Counted from the first letter of the stretch, positions 15,540 through 25,424 are shown. The stretch is DNA of 51,178 nucleotides from Alistipes sp. (GCA_017646785.1 JAGCLX010000098.1:1-51178); one strand, 5' to 3'. The notes: a model not told the origin generated them from the letters alone. Numbers and translations are program-made.

Positions 15540-17378
15540 CTAAGAAAAGCTCTGCATCTCTATAAGGTGTGCATAGATGCCACCCTTTTCGAGGAGCTCA
15601 TGATGTGTACCCTCCTCAGCTACACGACCCTGGTCTATAACGTAGATGCGGTCGGCATTGTAGATGGTACTGAGGCGGTGTGCAATAACTATGGATGTAC
15701 GACCCTTAAGAAGGTTTGTAAGAGCATCCTGAACCAGTTTCTCACTCTCGGTATCAAGAGCTGATGTTGCCTCATCAAGAATAAGAATCTCGGGGTTCTT
15801 AAGCACAGCGCGCGCGATGCTTAGACGCTGGCGCTGACCACCAGAGAGCTTAGTACCACGATCACCAATATTTGTGTTGTAGCCGTCTGTAGCCTCAGTA
15901 ATAAAGCCATGAGCATTGGCAACCTTACAAGCCTCTACAACCTCGTCATGGTTGGCTGTGGGACGACCCATAAGGATATTACCCTCTATAGAGTCGTTAA
16001 AGAGAACTGTCTCCTGAGATACTATACTCATCTTACGACGTAGAGACTCCTGTGTATAATCCTTGATAGACTTTCCATCAAAGAGTATATCACCACTCTT
16101 TACATCATAGAAGCGAGGTATAAGCTCACTAAGAGTAGACTTACCACCTCCTGATGGACCTACAAGGGCAATGGTTTGACCCTTCTTAATTTTGATGTTT
16201 ACATCGTTAATAACCTCGCGCTCGCCATCATACGAGAAGTGTACGTTACGAAGTTCTATAGACTCCTTCAAGCCATCAAACTCCACAGCATCCTCTCTAT
16301 CCTGCACCTCAGACTCGGCATCTATAATTGTGAAGATACGCTCTCCAGCAGCAACACCCTGGTTGATATTAGCAAACTGATCGATGAAGGAGCGCAGAGG
16401 ACGTGTGATCTGTGAGAAGGCAGCAATAAAGGCGATGAAGCCTGCACCATTTATCAACCCCTTAGCCTCGAGAGTACCGCCAAAGACAAGGATGACAGCC
16501 ACAGCTGTGATACCCAAAAACTCACTCATGGGTGATGCCAACTGCTGACGCTTAGCCATGCTTATAACAAGCTCCGAGAAGTGCTTATTGATACCCTTAA
16601 ACTTATCAATAATAAAGTTGGTGGCGTTATAACCCTTAACAATTTTTATACCCGACAACGACTCATCAAGCATCGATACCATATCTGCCATGCGCTCCTG
16701 ACTACGCTTAGCTGGGTGACGCAACTTTTTGACGATGCGACCAATAATAAGACCTACAACAGGTAAGAATAGGATGGCAAAGAGTGACAACTCCCATGAT
16801 ATACCGATCATAAGAGCGAGATAACCAACAATAAGGAAGGGGTCACGGAAGGCTACCTGTAAGGTGTTGGTGATGCAGAACTGCACAACCATAACATCCT
16901 GCGTAATTTTCGACATGATATCACCCTTACGCTGATCACTAAAAAAGCCTACATTCATCTCCAACACGCGCGAATACATCTCATCACGCATGCGCTGAAT
17001 GGTATTTACTCTCAAACGCTCGACAGTCATAGCTGAGGCGTAACGGAAGAGGTTGCTAAAGAGGTTCATACACACCGTCACAACACCCAACAATACCATG
17101 AAGAGTACCTTATCAACCTCTCCTACTCCAAACACTACACCATACAAATAGCATAGAAGGTTAGAGAAACCATCCTCTGTAAACTCTATACCAGGGAAGG
17201 TGGTTATGGCTACCAAGGTCTTATCCACACTATCAAACATGGTAGTAAGGATGGGGATGATCATTGCGTAGTTGAAGGTGTTAAACACAGCATGCAACGC
17301 CGCAAAAATGAAATAAGGTATAGTATATCGACTCAATGGCTTGGCGAAATTCAAGAGTCGTAGATATGTCTTAAACAT
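15540..17378 (-). CDS. ABC exporter, fused membrane and ATPase domains (MsbA-like)
   Basis: 612 residues. The N-terminal 330 residues are a six-helix type 1 exporter membrane domain (YFIFAALHAVFNTF; VLFMVLLGVVTVCMNLF; FIAFIAAFSQITRPL). The ATPase domain has Walker A GPSGGGKST, Q-loop IVSQETVLFND, signature LSGGQRQRLS, Walker B ILILDEATSALD and H-loop VIAHRLST. It works as a homodimer in the inner membrane. MsbA-type lipid A or lipid flipping is the commonest role for this subfamily, but the substrate cannot be read from the sequence. It lies 93 bp downstream of nrnA on the same strand; the gap has a GTGGTG/CACCAC dyad (17419-17442). Confidence 0.9.
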   Translation of the reverse strand: MFKTYLRLLNFAKPLSRYTIPYFIFAALHAVFNTFNYAMIIPILTTMFDSVDKTLVAITTFPGIEFTEDGFSNLLCYLYGVVFGVGEVDKVLFMVLLGVVTVCMNLFSNLFRYASAMTVERLRVNTIQRMRDEMYSRVLEMNVGFFSDQRKGDIMSKITQDVMVVQFCITNTLQVAFRDPFLIVGYLALMIGISWELSLFAILFLPVVGLIIGRIVKKLRHPAKRSQERMADMVSMLDESLSGIKIVKGYNATNFIIDKFKGINKHFSELVISMAKRQQLASPMSEFLGITAVAVILVFGGTLEAKGLINGAGFIAFIAAFSQITRPLRSFIDQFANINQGVAAGERIFTIIDAESEVQDREDAVEFDGLKESIELRNVHFSYDGEREVINDVNIKIKKGQTIALVGPSGGGKSTLSELIPRFYDVKSGDILFDGKSIKDYTQESLRRKMSIVSQETVLFNDSIEGNILMGRPTANHDEVVEACKVANAHGFITEATDGYNTNIGDRGTKLSGGQRQRLSIARAVLKNPEILILDEATSALDTESEKLVQDALTNLLKGRTSIVIAHRLSTIYNADRIYVIDQGRVAEEGTHHELLEKGGIYAHLIEMQSFS

Positions 17379-17471
17379 TACGTTTTATATTACTTTTTAC
17401 CTATACAAAAGTCATAAAGTGGTGGATTTATTAACACACCACATTAATAAAATAGGTTAGATATCAGATTA

Positions 17472-18497
17472 TTACAAAAGTCCCTCCTTGGCATACTCCT
17501 TAATAGACTTCTCGAAGTGCTTTATAGTCTCGGGCATAGTCATAAATGACTTACCACCAGCAGCATTCTTATGGCCACCACCATTAAAGTAGCGCTGTGC
17601 GAATACATTTACATCAATATCACCTCGTGAGCGCAACGACACACGAATAAAATCAGTGTGCTCGGTGAACATAGCCGACACCTTCATCTTCTTAATCTGC
17701 AATGGGTAGTTCACGAAACCCTCTGAGTCACCCTGCTGGAACCAGAAGCGACGCATCTCATCTGCCGTGAGCGACATATGTGACACGGTGCCATTATGGA
17801 ATATCTTCATCTTGCGATTTATGACATAACCAAATAGACGGGCACGTCCCTCGGTGAATGAGTTATAGACATAGTTATGTATATCGGGAATTGATATGCC
17901 CTTAGCAGCAAGGACTGATACCATGCGGAACACATCAGGGGTAACACTCGAAAAGGCGAAATTTCCCGTATCGGTCATCATACCAACGAAGATATTTATA
18001 GCCATCTCTTTTGATATACTCTCGACACCAAACATAGCCTCAACAAGCAGAGCCACCAGGTAGCAAGTGCTCGAAGCCTCAGGGTATGATATCATAAGGT
18101 CGAAATCCTCTACGGGATTTAGATGGTGGTCTATTAATATACGCTTTGCTCGCTGGTTCTCATCAATAAGGTCGCTAAGACCATCGAGGCGCGACATGGT
18201 ATGGAAATCCAAGCAGAAGATAAGATCGGCACTGCGCACAGCCTCCATAACACGGCCCTCACTATCATTTTTATATATCGCCATATCTTCACACCCCGGC
18301 ATAAAGTCGAGGTAGTATGGGAATTTATTGGGTAGCACACATGTTACATCATGGCCATGACGCTTCAACACCTCAGCCCACGCAAGCGAAGAACCTATAG
18401 CATCACCATCGGGGTTTGTATGTGAGAGGATAACCACACGCTGTGGTTTCTCTATGTAGTCACGAAGCTGCTCTATCTTATTTCTTGCTATTTGCAT
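17472..18497 (-). CDS. nrnA: DHH-family phosphoesterase, NrnA-like oligoribonuclease/pAp phosphatase
   Basis: 341 residues. Family members degrade nano-RNAs and hydrolyse 3'-phosphoadenosine 5'-phosphate. The DHH domain shows SHTNPDGDAIGSSLAW, LIFCLDFHTMSRLD and the namesake ILIDHHLNP, then SSTCYLV. The DHHA1 end has the substrate-binding FNGGGHKNAAGG. The frame opens with a GTG at 18506, but the ATG at 18497 is preferred because it follows the purine-rich GTGAAGG. It is a different family branch from recJ in this window, which has the longer exonuclease architecture. Confidence 0.9.
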   Translation of the reverse strand: MQIARNKIEQLRDYIEKPQRVVILSHTNPDGDAIGSSLAWAEVLKRHGHDVTCVLPNKFPYYLDFMPGCEDMAIYKNDSEGRVMEAVRSADLIFCLDFHTMSRLDGLSDLIDENQRAKRILIDHHLNPVEDFDLMISYPEASSTCYLVALLVEAMFGVESISKEMAINIFVGMMTDTGNFAFSSVTPDVFRMVSVLAAKGISIPDIHNYVYNSFTEGRARLFGYVINRKMKIFHNGTVSHMSLTADEMRRFWFQQGDSEGFVNYPLQIKKMKVSAMFTEHTDFIRVSLRSRGDIDVNVFAQRYFNGGGHKNAAGGKSFMTMPETIKHFEKSIKEYAKEGLL

Positions 18498-18524
18498 AAC
18501 CTTCACAGTTATATGTTAATTTTG

Positions 18525-18532
18525 CAAATATA
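18525..18532 (-). promoter_or_regulatory. Predicted -7 box for nrnA
   Basis: Reverse strand reads TATATTTG, an exact consensus match. No clear -33 site. Predicted leader about 24 nt. Confidence 0.4.
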
Positions 18533-19117
18533 CAAAAAAATGGTGTAATATACTAATAGTGAGTAAAAAATTAGTTATATATAACACTTATGTGTACCTA
18601 CGGTATAATTACACGTTTTAGATATCCCTTCTCTTTCATTGTAGTTGATTTTAGTTTTTTAGACCTGAATATAGAAAATGATTTCGAGATTTGGGATGGC
18701 AGGTTTTCAACAATTGTTTTATATTTTTTTATACTTATATATATAAATAATTAAAAACAAATAATAATAAAGGGTGTTGATTATGTCGATAACTTTTAGA
18801 TTAAGTTTTTATCAACATTTTTATTTATGTGTTGTTATTATTTTTTGACTTTTATATTTTTAAAAATTATTGTAAATTAATAAAATAATAAAAATAAATT
18901 TCTAAAATAAACACTATGAACAATCATCTATTAACATCTTGACATTAATAAAGTATTAACATTAGTGTTTTATAATCGTGAATAAGTCAGTTGAAAAGAT
19001 GGGGTATAATTTTTAGTCTTTTTATTTGCAAATAGAGAGCGGCCGTATATACAACGACCGCCCTCAATACTCCAAATTTTTTTATTATAATTTTGCCAAC
19101 AATTATCCACACCGTTG
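18533..19117. other. Gene-free AT-rich region with DnaA-box-like sites (possible origin)
   Basis: No credible gene. Base composition is extreme: 18841-18900 has 3 G or C in 60 and 18721-18780 has 7 in 60. A perfect TTATCCACA lies at 19103-19111, directly after the mrp stop. One-mismatch copies are TTATCAACA at 18809-18817 and, on the other strand, TTATCGACA at 18784-18792. Several TTAACA-type words cluster at 18930-18962. It looks like an unwinding region flanked by DnaA sites. Against this, both flanking genes point the same way, and AT-rich gaps contain such words by chance. Confidence 0.35.
19035..19065 (-). terminator. 3' hairpin after mrp, strand-specific pairing
   Basis: Arms 19035-19046 and 19054-19065 pair over 12 bp with a 7-nt loop. 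As minus-strand RNA the two imperfect positions are G-U wobbles, while on the plus strand they are A-C mismatches, so the structure belongs to the mrp transcript. The U tract after it is weak. Confidence 0.5.
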
Positions 19118-20173
19118 TTAACACTCTGTGGGTAGCTTTTCAACAACCTTAGCGGCAATTTTAGCATAGTATTCCTCAACACGTGGATCGAAGCCTCCAG
19201 CAGGACGACCCTCATCACTACCCTCCATAATAGATTGAATGATAGGTATTTGACCCAAGAGGTCCACACCAGCGCCCTCAGCATACTGCTTAGCGCCACC
19301 CTTACCAAAGAGGTAGTACTTATTATTAGGCAATTCCTCGGGTGTAAACCATGCCATATTCTCAACAACACCCAACACTGGAACATTCACCTGTGGGTGG
19401 CGGAACATCTCAACACCACGCACAACATCAGCAACAGCTACCTGCTGAGGTGTAGAGACGATAACAGCACCCGATATCTTAAGCTCGTTGATAATCGATA
19501 GGTGTATATCGCCAGTTCCTGGAGGAAGATCTATAAGTAGATAGTCCAGCTTACCCCAACGTGTTTGATGAATAAGCTGGTGAAGAGCATTTACTGCCAT
19601 GCCACCTCTCCACATCAAAGCGTCTGTGGGCTTAATAAAGAAGCCAATACTCATAATTTTAATACCCAACGACTGTGCTGGAATGATAAAGTCGTTACCA
19701 TTCTCATCACGCTCTGCATCGGGGATATAACCCTCAACGCCGAACATCTTATTCTGCGAAGGACCATAGATATCTGCATCGAGAATACCTACATTACAAC
19801 CACGCTGGCGCAGAGCAACAGCAAGATTAGCAGTAACCGTAGACTTACCTACACCACCCTTACCCGAAGCAACAGCTACGATGCGACATATATCTGTTGT
19901 TGTGGTTATGTTCTCCTTACGGCGAGGTTTGGGTGCTGCCTCGCGAATAATAACCATTATGTTATTTTCAGGGAAGGTAGCCTTCATAAGCTCCTCCACC
20001 TGTCGCTTAATTTTCTGTGCAAAGGGATCTCGCGCCTTTTGGAAGCGTAGTGTGATAGCCACAGAGCCATCCTCACCCATATCTGCTCTATCCACAAAAC
20101 CACTATCAACAATATTGTCGTTGGTTTCGGGGTGTATGATACTTCTGAGTAGTTTTTCTAACTGTTCGTTCAT
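19118..20173 (-). CDS. mrp: Mrp/NBP35-family iron-sulfur carrier ATPase
   Basis: 351 residues. The family binds and transfers Fe-S clusters to apoproteins in the cytosol. An N-terminal MIP18/DUF59 domain (about residues 1-85, IIHPETNDNIVDSGFVD) precedes the deviant Walker A VASGKGGVGKST near residue 105. Switch regions LDADIYGPSQ and LLIDLPPGTGD follow. The usual paired-cysteine CxxC of some Mrp proteins near the C terminus is not seen here; the corresponding region reads MAWFTPEELPNNKYYLFG. The gene starts 12 bp after the sppA stop and is probably co-transcribed. Confidence 0.93.
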   Translation of the reverse strand: MNEQLEKLLRSIIHPETNDNIVDSGFVDRADMGEDGSVAITLRFQKARDPFAQKIKRQVEELMKATFPENNIMVIIREAAPKPRRKENITTTTDICRIVAVASGKGGVGKSTVTANLAVALRQRGCNVGILDADIYGPSQNKMFGVEGYIPDAERDENGNDFIIPAQSLGIKIMSIGFFIKPTDALMWRGGMAVNALHQLIHQTRWGKLDYLLIDLPPGTGDIHLSIINELKISGAVIVSTPQQVAVADVVRGVEMFRHPQVNVPVLGVVENMAWFTPEELPNNKYYLFGKGGAKQYAEGAGVDLLGQIPIIQSIMEGSDEGRPAGGFDPRVEEYYAKIAAKVVEKLPTEC

Positions 20174-20185
20174 ATTGTTGTGTAA

Positions 20186-22012
20186 TTAAAATTCAAGACT
20201 GGGTTCACCAGGTATAATAGCCTGAATACCACCATTAGTGATAAGTAATGGGTTATCAAACAAGAAGTTGCTTATATCCTCAAAAAGGAAATTATCTCTT
20301 TCAATACCCATGTTTATGGTTGCTGTAGCACTCATACTCTCCAACCACATCTCAAATGGTGTGAGTGGTGCGTTGAACTCATAGAGTGTGTAACCCTCTG
20401 TAAGGCCAGCGAGTTGTGTAGCCTTAGCTACAGCCTGGGTGAAGCCACCTATCTCATCCACCAAACCTATCTTAACGGCGTCGCTACCACTCCACACTCT
20501 ACCCTCAGCAATTTCCAATACCTTGTCGATTGATAGGTTACGACCCTCGGCAACATGTGAGGTAAAGGTTGTGTATATATTATCTACAGAATTAGAGATG
20601 CTCTTTCGTTGTTCGGGTGTCAGAGCTGTGAGTATGCTTATACCACCTGCTGAGGGTGCTGTAGATGCGCTATCAATGGTGACGCCCAACTTATTTTTGA
20701 GCATATCCTCGAGGTTGTATATTACAGCAAACACACCAATAGAGCCTGTTAGTGTGAATTTATCTGCATAGATGTAGTCGGCGGGAGCTGAGATATAGTA
20801 ACCACCACTTGCAGCCATTTCACCCATAGATATAACCACAGGCTTAGTCTGCTGCAGGAGTGTCATCTCGCGCCATGCTATCTCCGAGGCAAGTGCCGAG
20901 CCACCGGGAGAGTTAACACGCACAACAACGGCCTTGGTATCATCATCAAGGCGCGCCTGGCGCAACTCATCAGCGAGGCGTGAGCCAAAGACATAACCAT
21001 CTTCATACATGTTACCATCCACAATTTGTCCATCTGCATAGATGATAGCCACGAGAGGTTTATCCGCATACTCAATGGTAGAACCTACAGATACGCGCTT
21101 GGGTGACATACTTATGCTTGCTACATAGTCACCAAGAGAGATTTGGTTGTGTAGCTTGAACTCATTGAGCTTAACACCATATTCGCTAAATAGGTCGTAG
21201 AGTTCATCCTCGTATGCTATTCTATCCACCATGCCACGCGATAGAGCATCCTCGGGAGAGTTAATCTCAAGGTTAGCTGCGTAGCGCTTAAGTTTATTAG
21301 CATCCAAATTACGGCTTACGGCTACCTCGTTGACAATATCATTCCACATAGAGTTTACTAAGGCCTCATTCTGCAGACGGTTCTCCTTAGACATATTTGT
21401 GCGGAAGTATGGCTCAACAGCGCTCTTAAACTTACAATCTGTGGGGCGGAAGATATCAACCTTTATGTCAAGTTTGTCCATTAGACCCTTATAGAAGAGT
21501 GTCGAGAAGTTCATACCTCTCCAGTCGAGTGAACCCTCTGGGTTGATAAGTATCTTATCGGCTGCAGTGGCAAGGTAATACTCGCTCTGGGTGTAAGCAT
21601 CGTCGTATGCAACAACAAATTTACCAGAGCTCTTGAAGCGCATCAATGCCGAGCGTAGCTCCTCGATGTTGGCAGACGATATTGTACCCATGCCATTGCA
21701 GTAGATACATATACCCTCTATGCAACTATCCACTGCCGCATTCTCAATAGCGGTTAGTGCTTGGATAATGGTTATAGGTGTCGAGAGAGTCATAGCAGTT
21801 GGGTTGATACTACCCAACACAGATGCTGGGGGTGCGTCGGTTATGTTATCTGCAATATTTATAAACAACACACTTTCACTTTGTACACCCTCTGTCTCGA
21901 GGTTAACGGTGAAGAGTATACTAAAAATGAGTGATATAACACCCACAACAACCATTGTAGAAGCCACCACCAATGCAAGGAGAGATGCTCCGAATGTTTT
22001 CCAGAAGTTCAT
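20186..22012 (-). CDS. sppA: Signal peptide peptidase SppA, long (67-kDa) type
   Basis: 608 residues with two tandem ClpP-like S49 domains, as in the E. coli enzyme. Degrades cleaved signal peptides in the inner membrane. One N-terminal membrane helix (residues 8-36, LLALVVASTMVVVGVISLIF). The general-base Lys is Lys186 in CKFKSAVEPY and the nucleophile is Ser392 in MGEMAASGGYYIS, so the active site is complete. The second domain begins near PLVAIIYADGQI. It is preceded by its own -7 box and an inverted repeat. Confidence 0.95.
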   Translation of the reverse strand: MNFWKTFGASLLALVVASTMVVVGVISLIFSILFTVNLETEGVQSESVLFINIADNITDAPPASVLGSINPTAMTLSTPITIIQALTAIENAAVDSCIEGICIYCNGMGTISSANIEELRSALMRFKSSGKFVVAYDDAYTQSEYYLATAADKILINPEGSLDWRGMNFSTLFYKGLMDKLDIKVDIFRPTDCKFKSAVEPYFRTNMSKENRLQNEALVNSMWNDIVNEVAVSRNLDANKLKRYAANLEINSPEDALSRGMVDRIAYEDELYDLFSEYGVKLNEFKLHNQISLGDYVASISMSPKRVSVGSTIEYADKPLVAIIYADGQIVDGNMYEDGYVFGSRLADELRQARLDDDTKAVVVRVNSPGGSALASEIAWREMTLLQQTKPVVISMGEMAASGGYYISAPADYIYADKFTLTGSIGVFAVIYNLEDMLKNKLGVTIDSASTAPSAGGISILTALTPEQRKSISNSVDNIYTTFTSHVAEGRNLSIDKVLEIAEGRVWSGSDAVKIGLVDEIGGFTQAVAKATQLAGLTEGYTLYEFNAPLTPFEMWLESMSATATINMGIERDNFLFEDISNFLFDNPLLITNGGIQAIIPGEPSLEF

Positions 22013-22034
22013 AGGTAAATTGTTTTGTAATGCA

Positions 22035-22042
22035 CAAAGATA
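22035..22042 (-). promoter_or_regulatory. Predicted -7 box for sppA-mrp
   Basis: Reverse strand reads TATCTTTG, matching the consensus; predicted leader about 19 nt. No clear TTTG at the -33 position. Confidence 0.4.
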
Positions 22043-22069
22043 ACATTTTTTTATTATTAATTACATATA

Positions 22070-22109
22070 AATATAGGTTATCTAACCAATGAGTCAGACA
22101 ACCTATATT
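22070..22109. repeat. Perfect 10-bp inverted repeat between comM and sppA
   Basis: AATATAGGTT (22070-22079) and AACCTATATT (22100-22109) with a 20-nt loop. It lies after the comM stop and just upstream of the sppA -33 position, so it may be a 3' hairpin of comM or an operator for sppA. No T tract follows. Confidence 0.55.
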
Positions 22110-22142
22110 ATTGTGATGTGAAATTTAGTATCTCTTACTGCA

Positions 22143-23681
22143 TTATAGACTCCAGTTTTCGCGGTCAAGCGAGCGATAACCTATAGCCTCTGCTATGTGT
22201 TGTGGGGTTATGTTTTCAGCACCCTCAAGGTCGGCGATGGTACGGGCAACCTTAATGATGCGGTCATAGGCACGCGATGAGAGGTTTAGACGTGTCATAG
22301 CACGCTCCAATAGTTCTGAGCAGGTCTTATCCAGTGGTGCAAACTTACGCAACATTGCACTATTCATCATGGCATTGGAGTGTATATCAAGACCCTCAAA
22401 ACGACGTCGTTGTATGTCGCGGGCTACAATTACTCGCTTGCGTATCTCAGCACTCGACTCTGCTGGTTTCGAGTCAGTCATCTCGCTAATGGCCACAGGC
22501 TCAACCTCTATGTGTATGTCAATGCGGTCCATAAGTGGACCCGAGATGTGTGCTCTATAGCGATGTACGGCTGACACAGAGCATTTACACTCCTTGGTGG
22601 GGTGGCTGAAATATCCACATGGGCAAGGGTTCATCGATGCCACAAGTGTAAAGTTTGCGGGGTAGTCCACCGAGTACTTGGCGCGCGATATGGTTATGTG
22701 TCTATCTTCGAGTGGCTGGCGTAGCACCTCGAGCACATTGCGACCAAACTCGGGCATCTCATCGAGAAACAAGACACCATTGTTTGCCAACGACACCTCT
22801 CCAGGTTGGGGTGATTGACCACCACCTATGAGTGCCACTTGCGAGGTTAGGTGGTGAGGGGCGCGGAAGGGACGAGTGTAGATAAGACCACTCTGTCTAC
22901 CTATCTTACCCGCTACCGAGTGTATCTTTGTTGTCTCGAGCGCCTCCTCCATTGTCATGGGTGGCATGATTGTGGGCATGCGACGCGCGAGCATTGTTTT
23001 ACCAGAACCCGGCGAGCCCACCATGATGACGTTGTGTCCTCCCGCCGCTGCAATCTCCAAAGCACGCTTAGCGTACATCTGACCCTTTACATCGGAGAAA
23101 TCCTCGGCATACTCACTTGTAGTGGCTACCTTATCATCGCTAATGCTAAATTGAGTGGGAGTATATGTTCTGCAACCCATAAGTATTTCACACATCTCCA
23201 GGAGTGACCCTACACCCACAGACTCAATACCCTCAACTACAGCTCCCTCCATCACATTATCTATGGGCATAAACACTCGCTTCAATCCATGTTCGCGTGC
23301 CATAGCCACAAGGGGTAACACACCCTTTACGGGGCGTAGCATGCCGTTGAGTGATAGCTCACCGATAAACATAGAGTCGGCAAGCATGTCGGTTGATATC
23401 TGCTCCGTTGCTGCGAGTATACCCACAGCTATGGGAAGGTCATACTGTGAACCTTCCTTACGCAAGTCGGCAGGGGCGAGGTTGACAACCGTTTTCTTCG
23501 CCTGCAACTTGTAGCCAGAGTTCTCAAAGGCTGACTGTATGCGTTCGTGGCTCTCCTTGATGGTGTTGTCCGGTAGGCCGACAATGAACAGGCCAAGACC
23601 ACCCAACGAAACATTAACTTCGGCAGTCACCGCCACAGCCTCGATACCCGATATGGTTCCAGTATGTACTCTTACAAACAT
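22143..23681 (-). CDS. comM: YifB/ComM-family Mg-chelatase-like AAA+ ATPase
   Basis: 512 residues, usual length. ComM is a helicase promoting branch migration during natural transformation; in many other bacteria the role of YifB proteins is unknown. The N-terminal Lon-protease-like fold (LFIVGLPDNTIKESHER) is followed by Walker A GSPGSGKTMLARRMP, Walker B VLFLDEMPEF, and the arginine-finger region MDRIDIHIEV. A cysteine cluster PCPCGYFSHPTKECKCS is present, as in the family. It lies 52 bp after dnaB, probably in the same unit. Confidence 0.94.
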   Translation of the reverse strand: MFVRVHTGTISGIEAVAVTAEVNVSLGGLGLFIVGLPDNTIKESHERIQSAFENSGYKLQAKKTVVNLAPADLRKEGSQYDLPIAVGILAATEQISTDMLADSMFIGELSLNGMLRPVKGVLPLVAMAREHGLKRVFMPIDNVMEGAVVEGIESVGVGSLLEMCEILMGCRTYTPTQFSISDDKVATTSEYAEDFSDVKGQMYAKRALEIAAAGGHNVIMVGSPGSGKTMLARRMPTIMPPMTMEEALETTKIHSVAGKIGRQSGLIYTRPFRAPHHLTSQVALIGGGQSPQPGEVSLANNGVLFLDEMPEFGRNVLEVLRQPLEDRHITISRAKYSVDYPANFTLVASMNPCPCGYFSHPTKECKCSVSAVHRYRAHISGPLMDRIDIHIEVEPVAISEMTDSKPAESSAEIRKRVIVARDIQRRRFEGLDIHSNAMMNSAMLRKFAPLDKTCSELLERAMTRLNLSSRAYDRIIKVARTIADLEGAENITPQHIAEAIGYRSLDRENWSL

Positions 23682-23733
23682 TGCGACAATTTTGGTGTTG
23701 CTATTCTAATATATAACGCTGTAACCCCGCACA

Positions 23734-25335
23734 TTAAAATGGAGCGTCGTCACTACTCTTGGGTAGTCCCATAGATGGAGCTCCGAGGTCAAACTCATTG
23801 GGTATTCCTCCCGCCATGCCCATAGGTGATATACCCATAGGTGGGAAGTTGTTGTTGCCACTTGATGAGAAGTCGTCATAGCTCTCCTCACGACCATAGT
23901 GAGGAGCTTGAGATACCACAGCAGCTGTAACCGAAGCATCTGCATCGACAAACTTAGCCTGATCCTTGATGAAGCGCAAGGGCACATCGGTAACCTCACC
24001 ATTACGGTGCTTAGCGATGATAATCTCGGCCATACCCGCTGTAGGCATGTTGTTCTCATCGGTGGTAAGTCCGTAGTATTCAGGACGGTGGATGAAGGCT
24101 ACAACGTCGGCATCCTGCTCAATAGCTCCTGACTCACGAAGGTCGGAGAGCTGAGGACGCTTCGATCCACCACGGTTCTCAACATTACGGCTCAACTGTG
24201 ACAGTGCGATGATTGGCACATCAAGCTCCTTGGCGATAGCCTTCAGCGTACGCGAGATGAGCGACACCTCCTGCTCACGGTTGCCTCGCGTCTCGGGTGT
24301 AGCAGCGGTCATAAGCTGCAAGTAGTCGATAATGATGAGTTTGATATCGTACTGCGTCTTCAGGCGGCGCGCCTTAGAGCGAAACTCATATACCGAGAGT
24401 GCTGGCGTATCATCGATGTAAAGGGGCGAGCGACCCAGTTCCACAGTCTGTGACTCGAGGTGAGTCCACTGTGCGGGAGTTAGATTACCGGTACGCAAAT
24501 CTTTAGGGTTGAGTTGTGTCTCGGCAACGATAAGTCGGTTCATAAGCTGCACCGACGACATCTCCAAAGAGAAGAAGGCAACGGGGGTCTTAAGCTCGAC
24601 CGCCATGTTGCGTGCCATGGTAAGCACGAAGGCTGTTTTACCCATTGAGGGTCGTGCTGCAATGATGATGAGGTCGGAGGGCTGCCAACCGAGTGTTACC
24701 GCATCGATGTCGGTAAATCCCGAGCGCACACCATTATACTCACCCGCAGTTTTTGATGCCTCCTCAATCTGTGCCAACGCCTTGCGCAAGATGTCGGATG
24801 CCGTCTGCACGGAGCGCTTAACATTACCCTCCGATACGCGGAATATCTCCTGCTCAGCAAAGCCAATAAGCTCGGTAACGTCCACCTCATCATCGTAGGA
24901 GCGACGCTCGATTTCGGTTGCCGAACGTATAAGCTCACGCTGCACATACTTCTGTGCTATGATCTTAGCGTGAAATTCGATGTGTGCTGCCGAGGCAACC
25001 TTCTGTGTAAGCTCGGCGAGGTAGGCGGCACCACCAACCTTCTGCAGCTCCTTCTGTGACTTAAGGCGCTCAGTGACGGTGTAGAGGTCGATAGCCTTCA
25101 TCTCAAACGATAGCGCTTGAATAGCCTTGAAGATTGTTCTGTGCTCCTCGAGGTAGAAGGTCTCGGCTTTGACATACTCTTGAACATCGATGATAGCGTC
25201 ACGCTCAAGCATTAACGCGCCCAATACGGCCTGCTCAAGTTCTATTGCTTGTGGTGGTATAGTGCCCTCAATACCAGTGAGTTTCTCGAATGCCTCCTGA
25301 TTATTTTTCGAATACTTGTTATACTGCTTTGCCAT
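23734..25335 (-). CDS. dnaB: Replicative DNA helicase DnaB
   Basis: 533 residues. Hexameric helicase at the replication fork. The N-terminal domain opens with PPQAIELEQAVLGALML. The RecA-like domain has Walker A ARPSMGKTAFVLTM, FFSLEMSS, Walker B KLIIIDYLQLM and the H4 motif ALSQLSRNVE-xR. The C-terminal tail after about residue 470 is rich in Asn, Gly, Met and Pro (NNNFPPMGISPMGMAGG) and ends acidic, a likely disordered tail. The frame opens at 25359, but the start MAKQYNKYSKN at 25335 is preferred because the predicted promoter overlaps the earlier codons. No intein is present. Confidence 0.95.
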   Translation of the reverse strand: MAKQYNKYSKNNQEAFEKLTGIEGTIPPQAIELEQAVLGALMLERDAIIDVQEYVKAETFYLEEHRTIFKAIQALSFEMKAIDLYTVTERLKSQKELQKVGGAAYLAELTQKVASAAHIEFHAKIIAQKYVQRELIRSATEIERRSYDDEVDVTELIGFAEQEIFRVSEGNVKRSVQTASDILRKALAQIEEASKTAGEYNGVRSGFTDIDAVTLGWQPSDLIIIAARPSMGKTAFVLTMARNMAVELKTPVAFFSLEMSSVQLMNRLIVAETQLNPKDLRTGNLTPAQWTHLESQTVELGRSPLYIDDTPALSVYEFRSKARRLKTQYDIKLIIIDYLQLMTAATPETRGNREQEVSLISRTLKAIAKELDVPIIALSQLSRNVENRGGSKRPQLSDLRESGAIEQDADVVAFIHRPEYYGLTTDENNMPTAGMAEIIIAKHRNGEVTDVPLRFIKDQAKFVDADASVTAAVVSQAPHYGREESYDDFSSSGNNNFPPMGISPMGMAGGIPNEFDLGAPSMGLPKSSDDAPF

Positions 25336-25356
25336 AGCGAATGATTTATCGAAGCA

Positions 25357-25387
25357 CAAATTTATGTATTTTTAACTTAACAGCAAT
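25357..25387 (-). promoter_or_regulatory. Predicted dnaB promoter
   Basis: Reverse strand: ATTG (25387-25384), a 19-bp spacer, TAAATTTG (25364-25357). Predicted leader about 18 nt. Confidence 0.5.
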
Positions 25388-25424
25388 GAATTTATATACA
25401 TAAGTTATTATAAGTTGTTACCGC

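Noticed and set aside
18970..19386. 138-codon minus-strand frame overlapping the end of mrp
   Set aside because: Its coding part is out of frame with mrp, which carries clear domain motifs, and the rest lies in the AT-rich gap.
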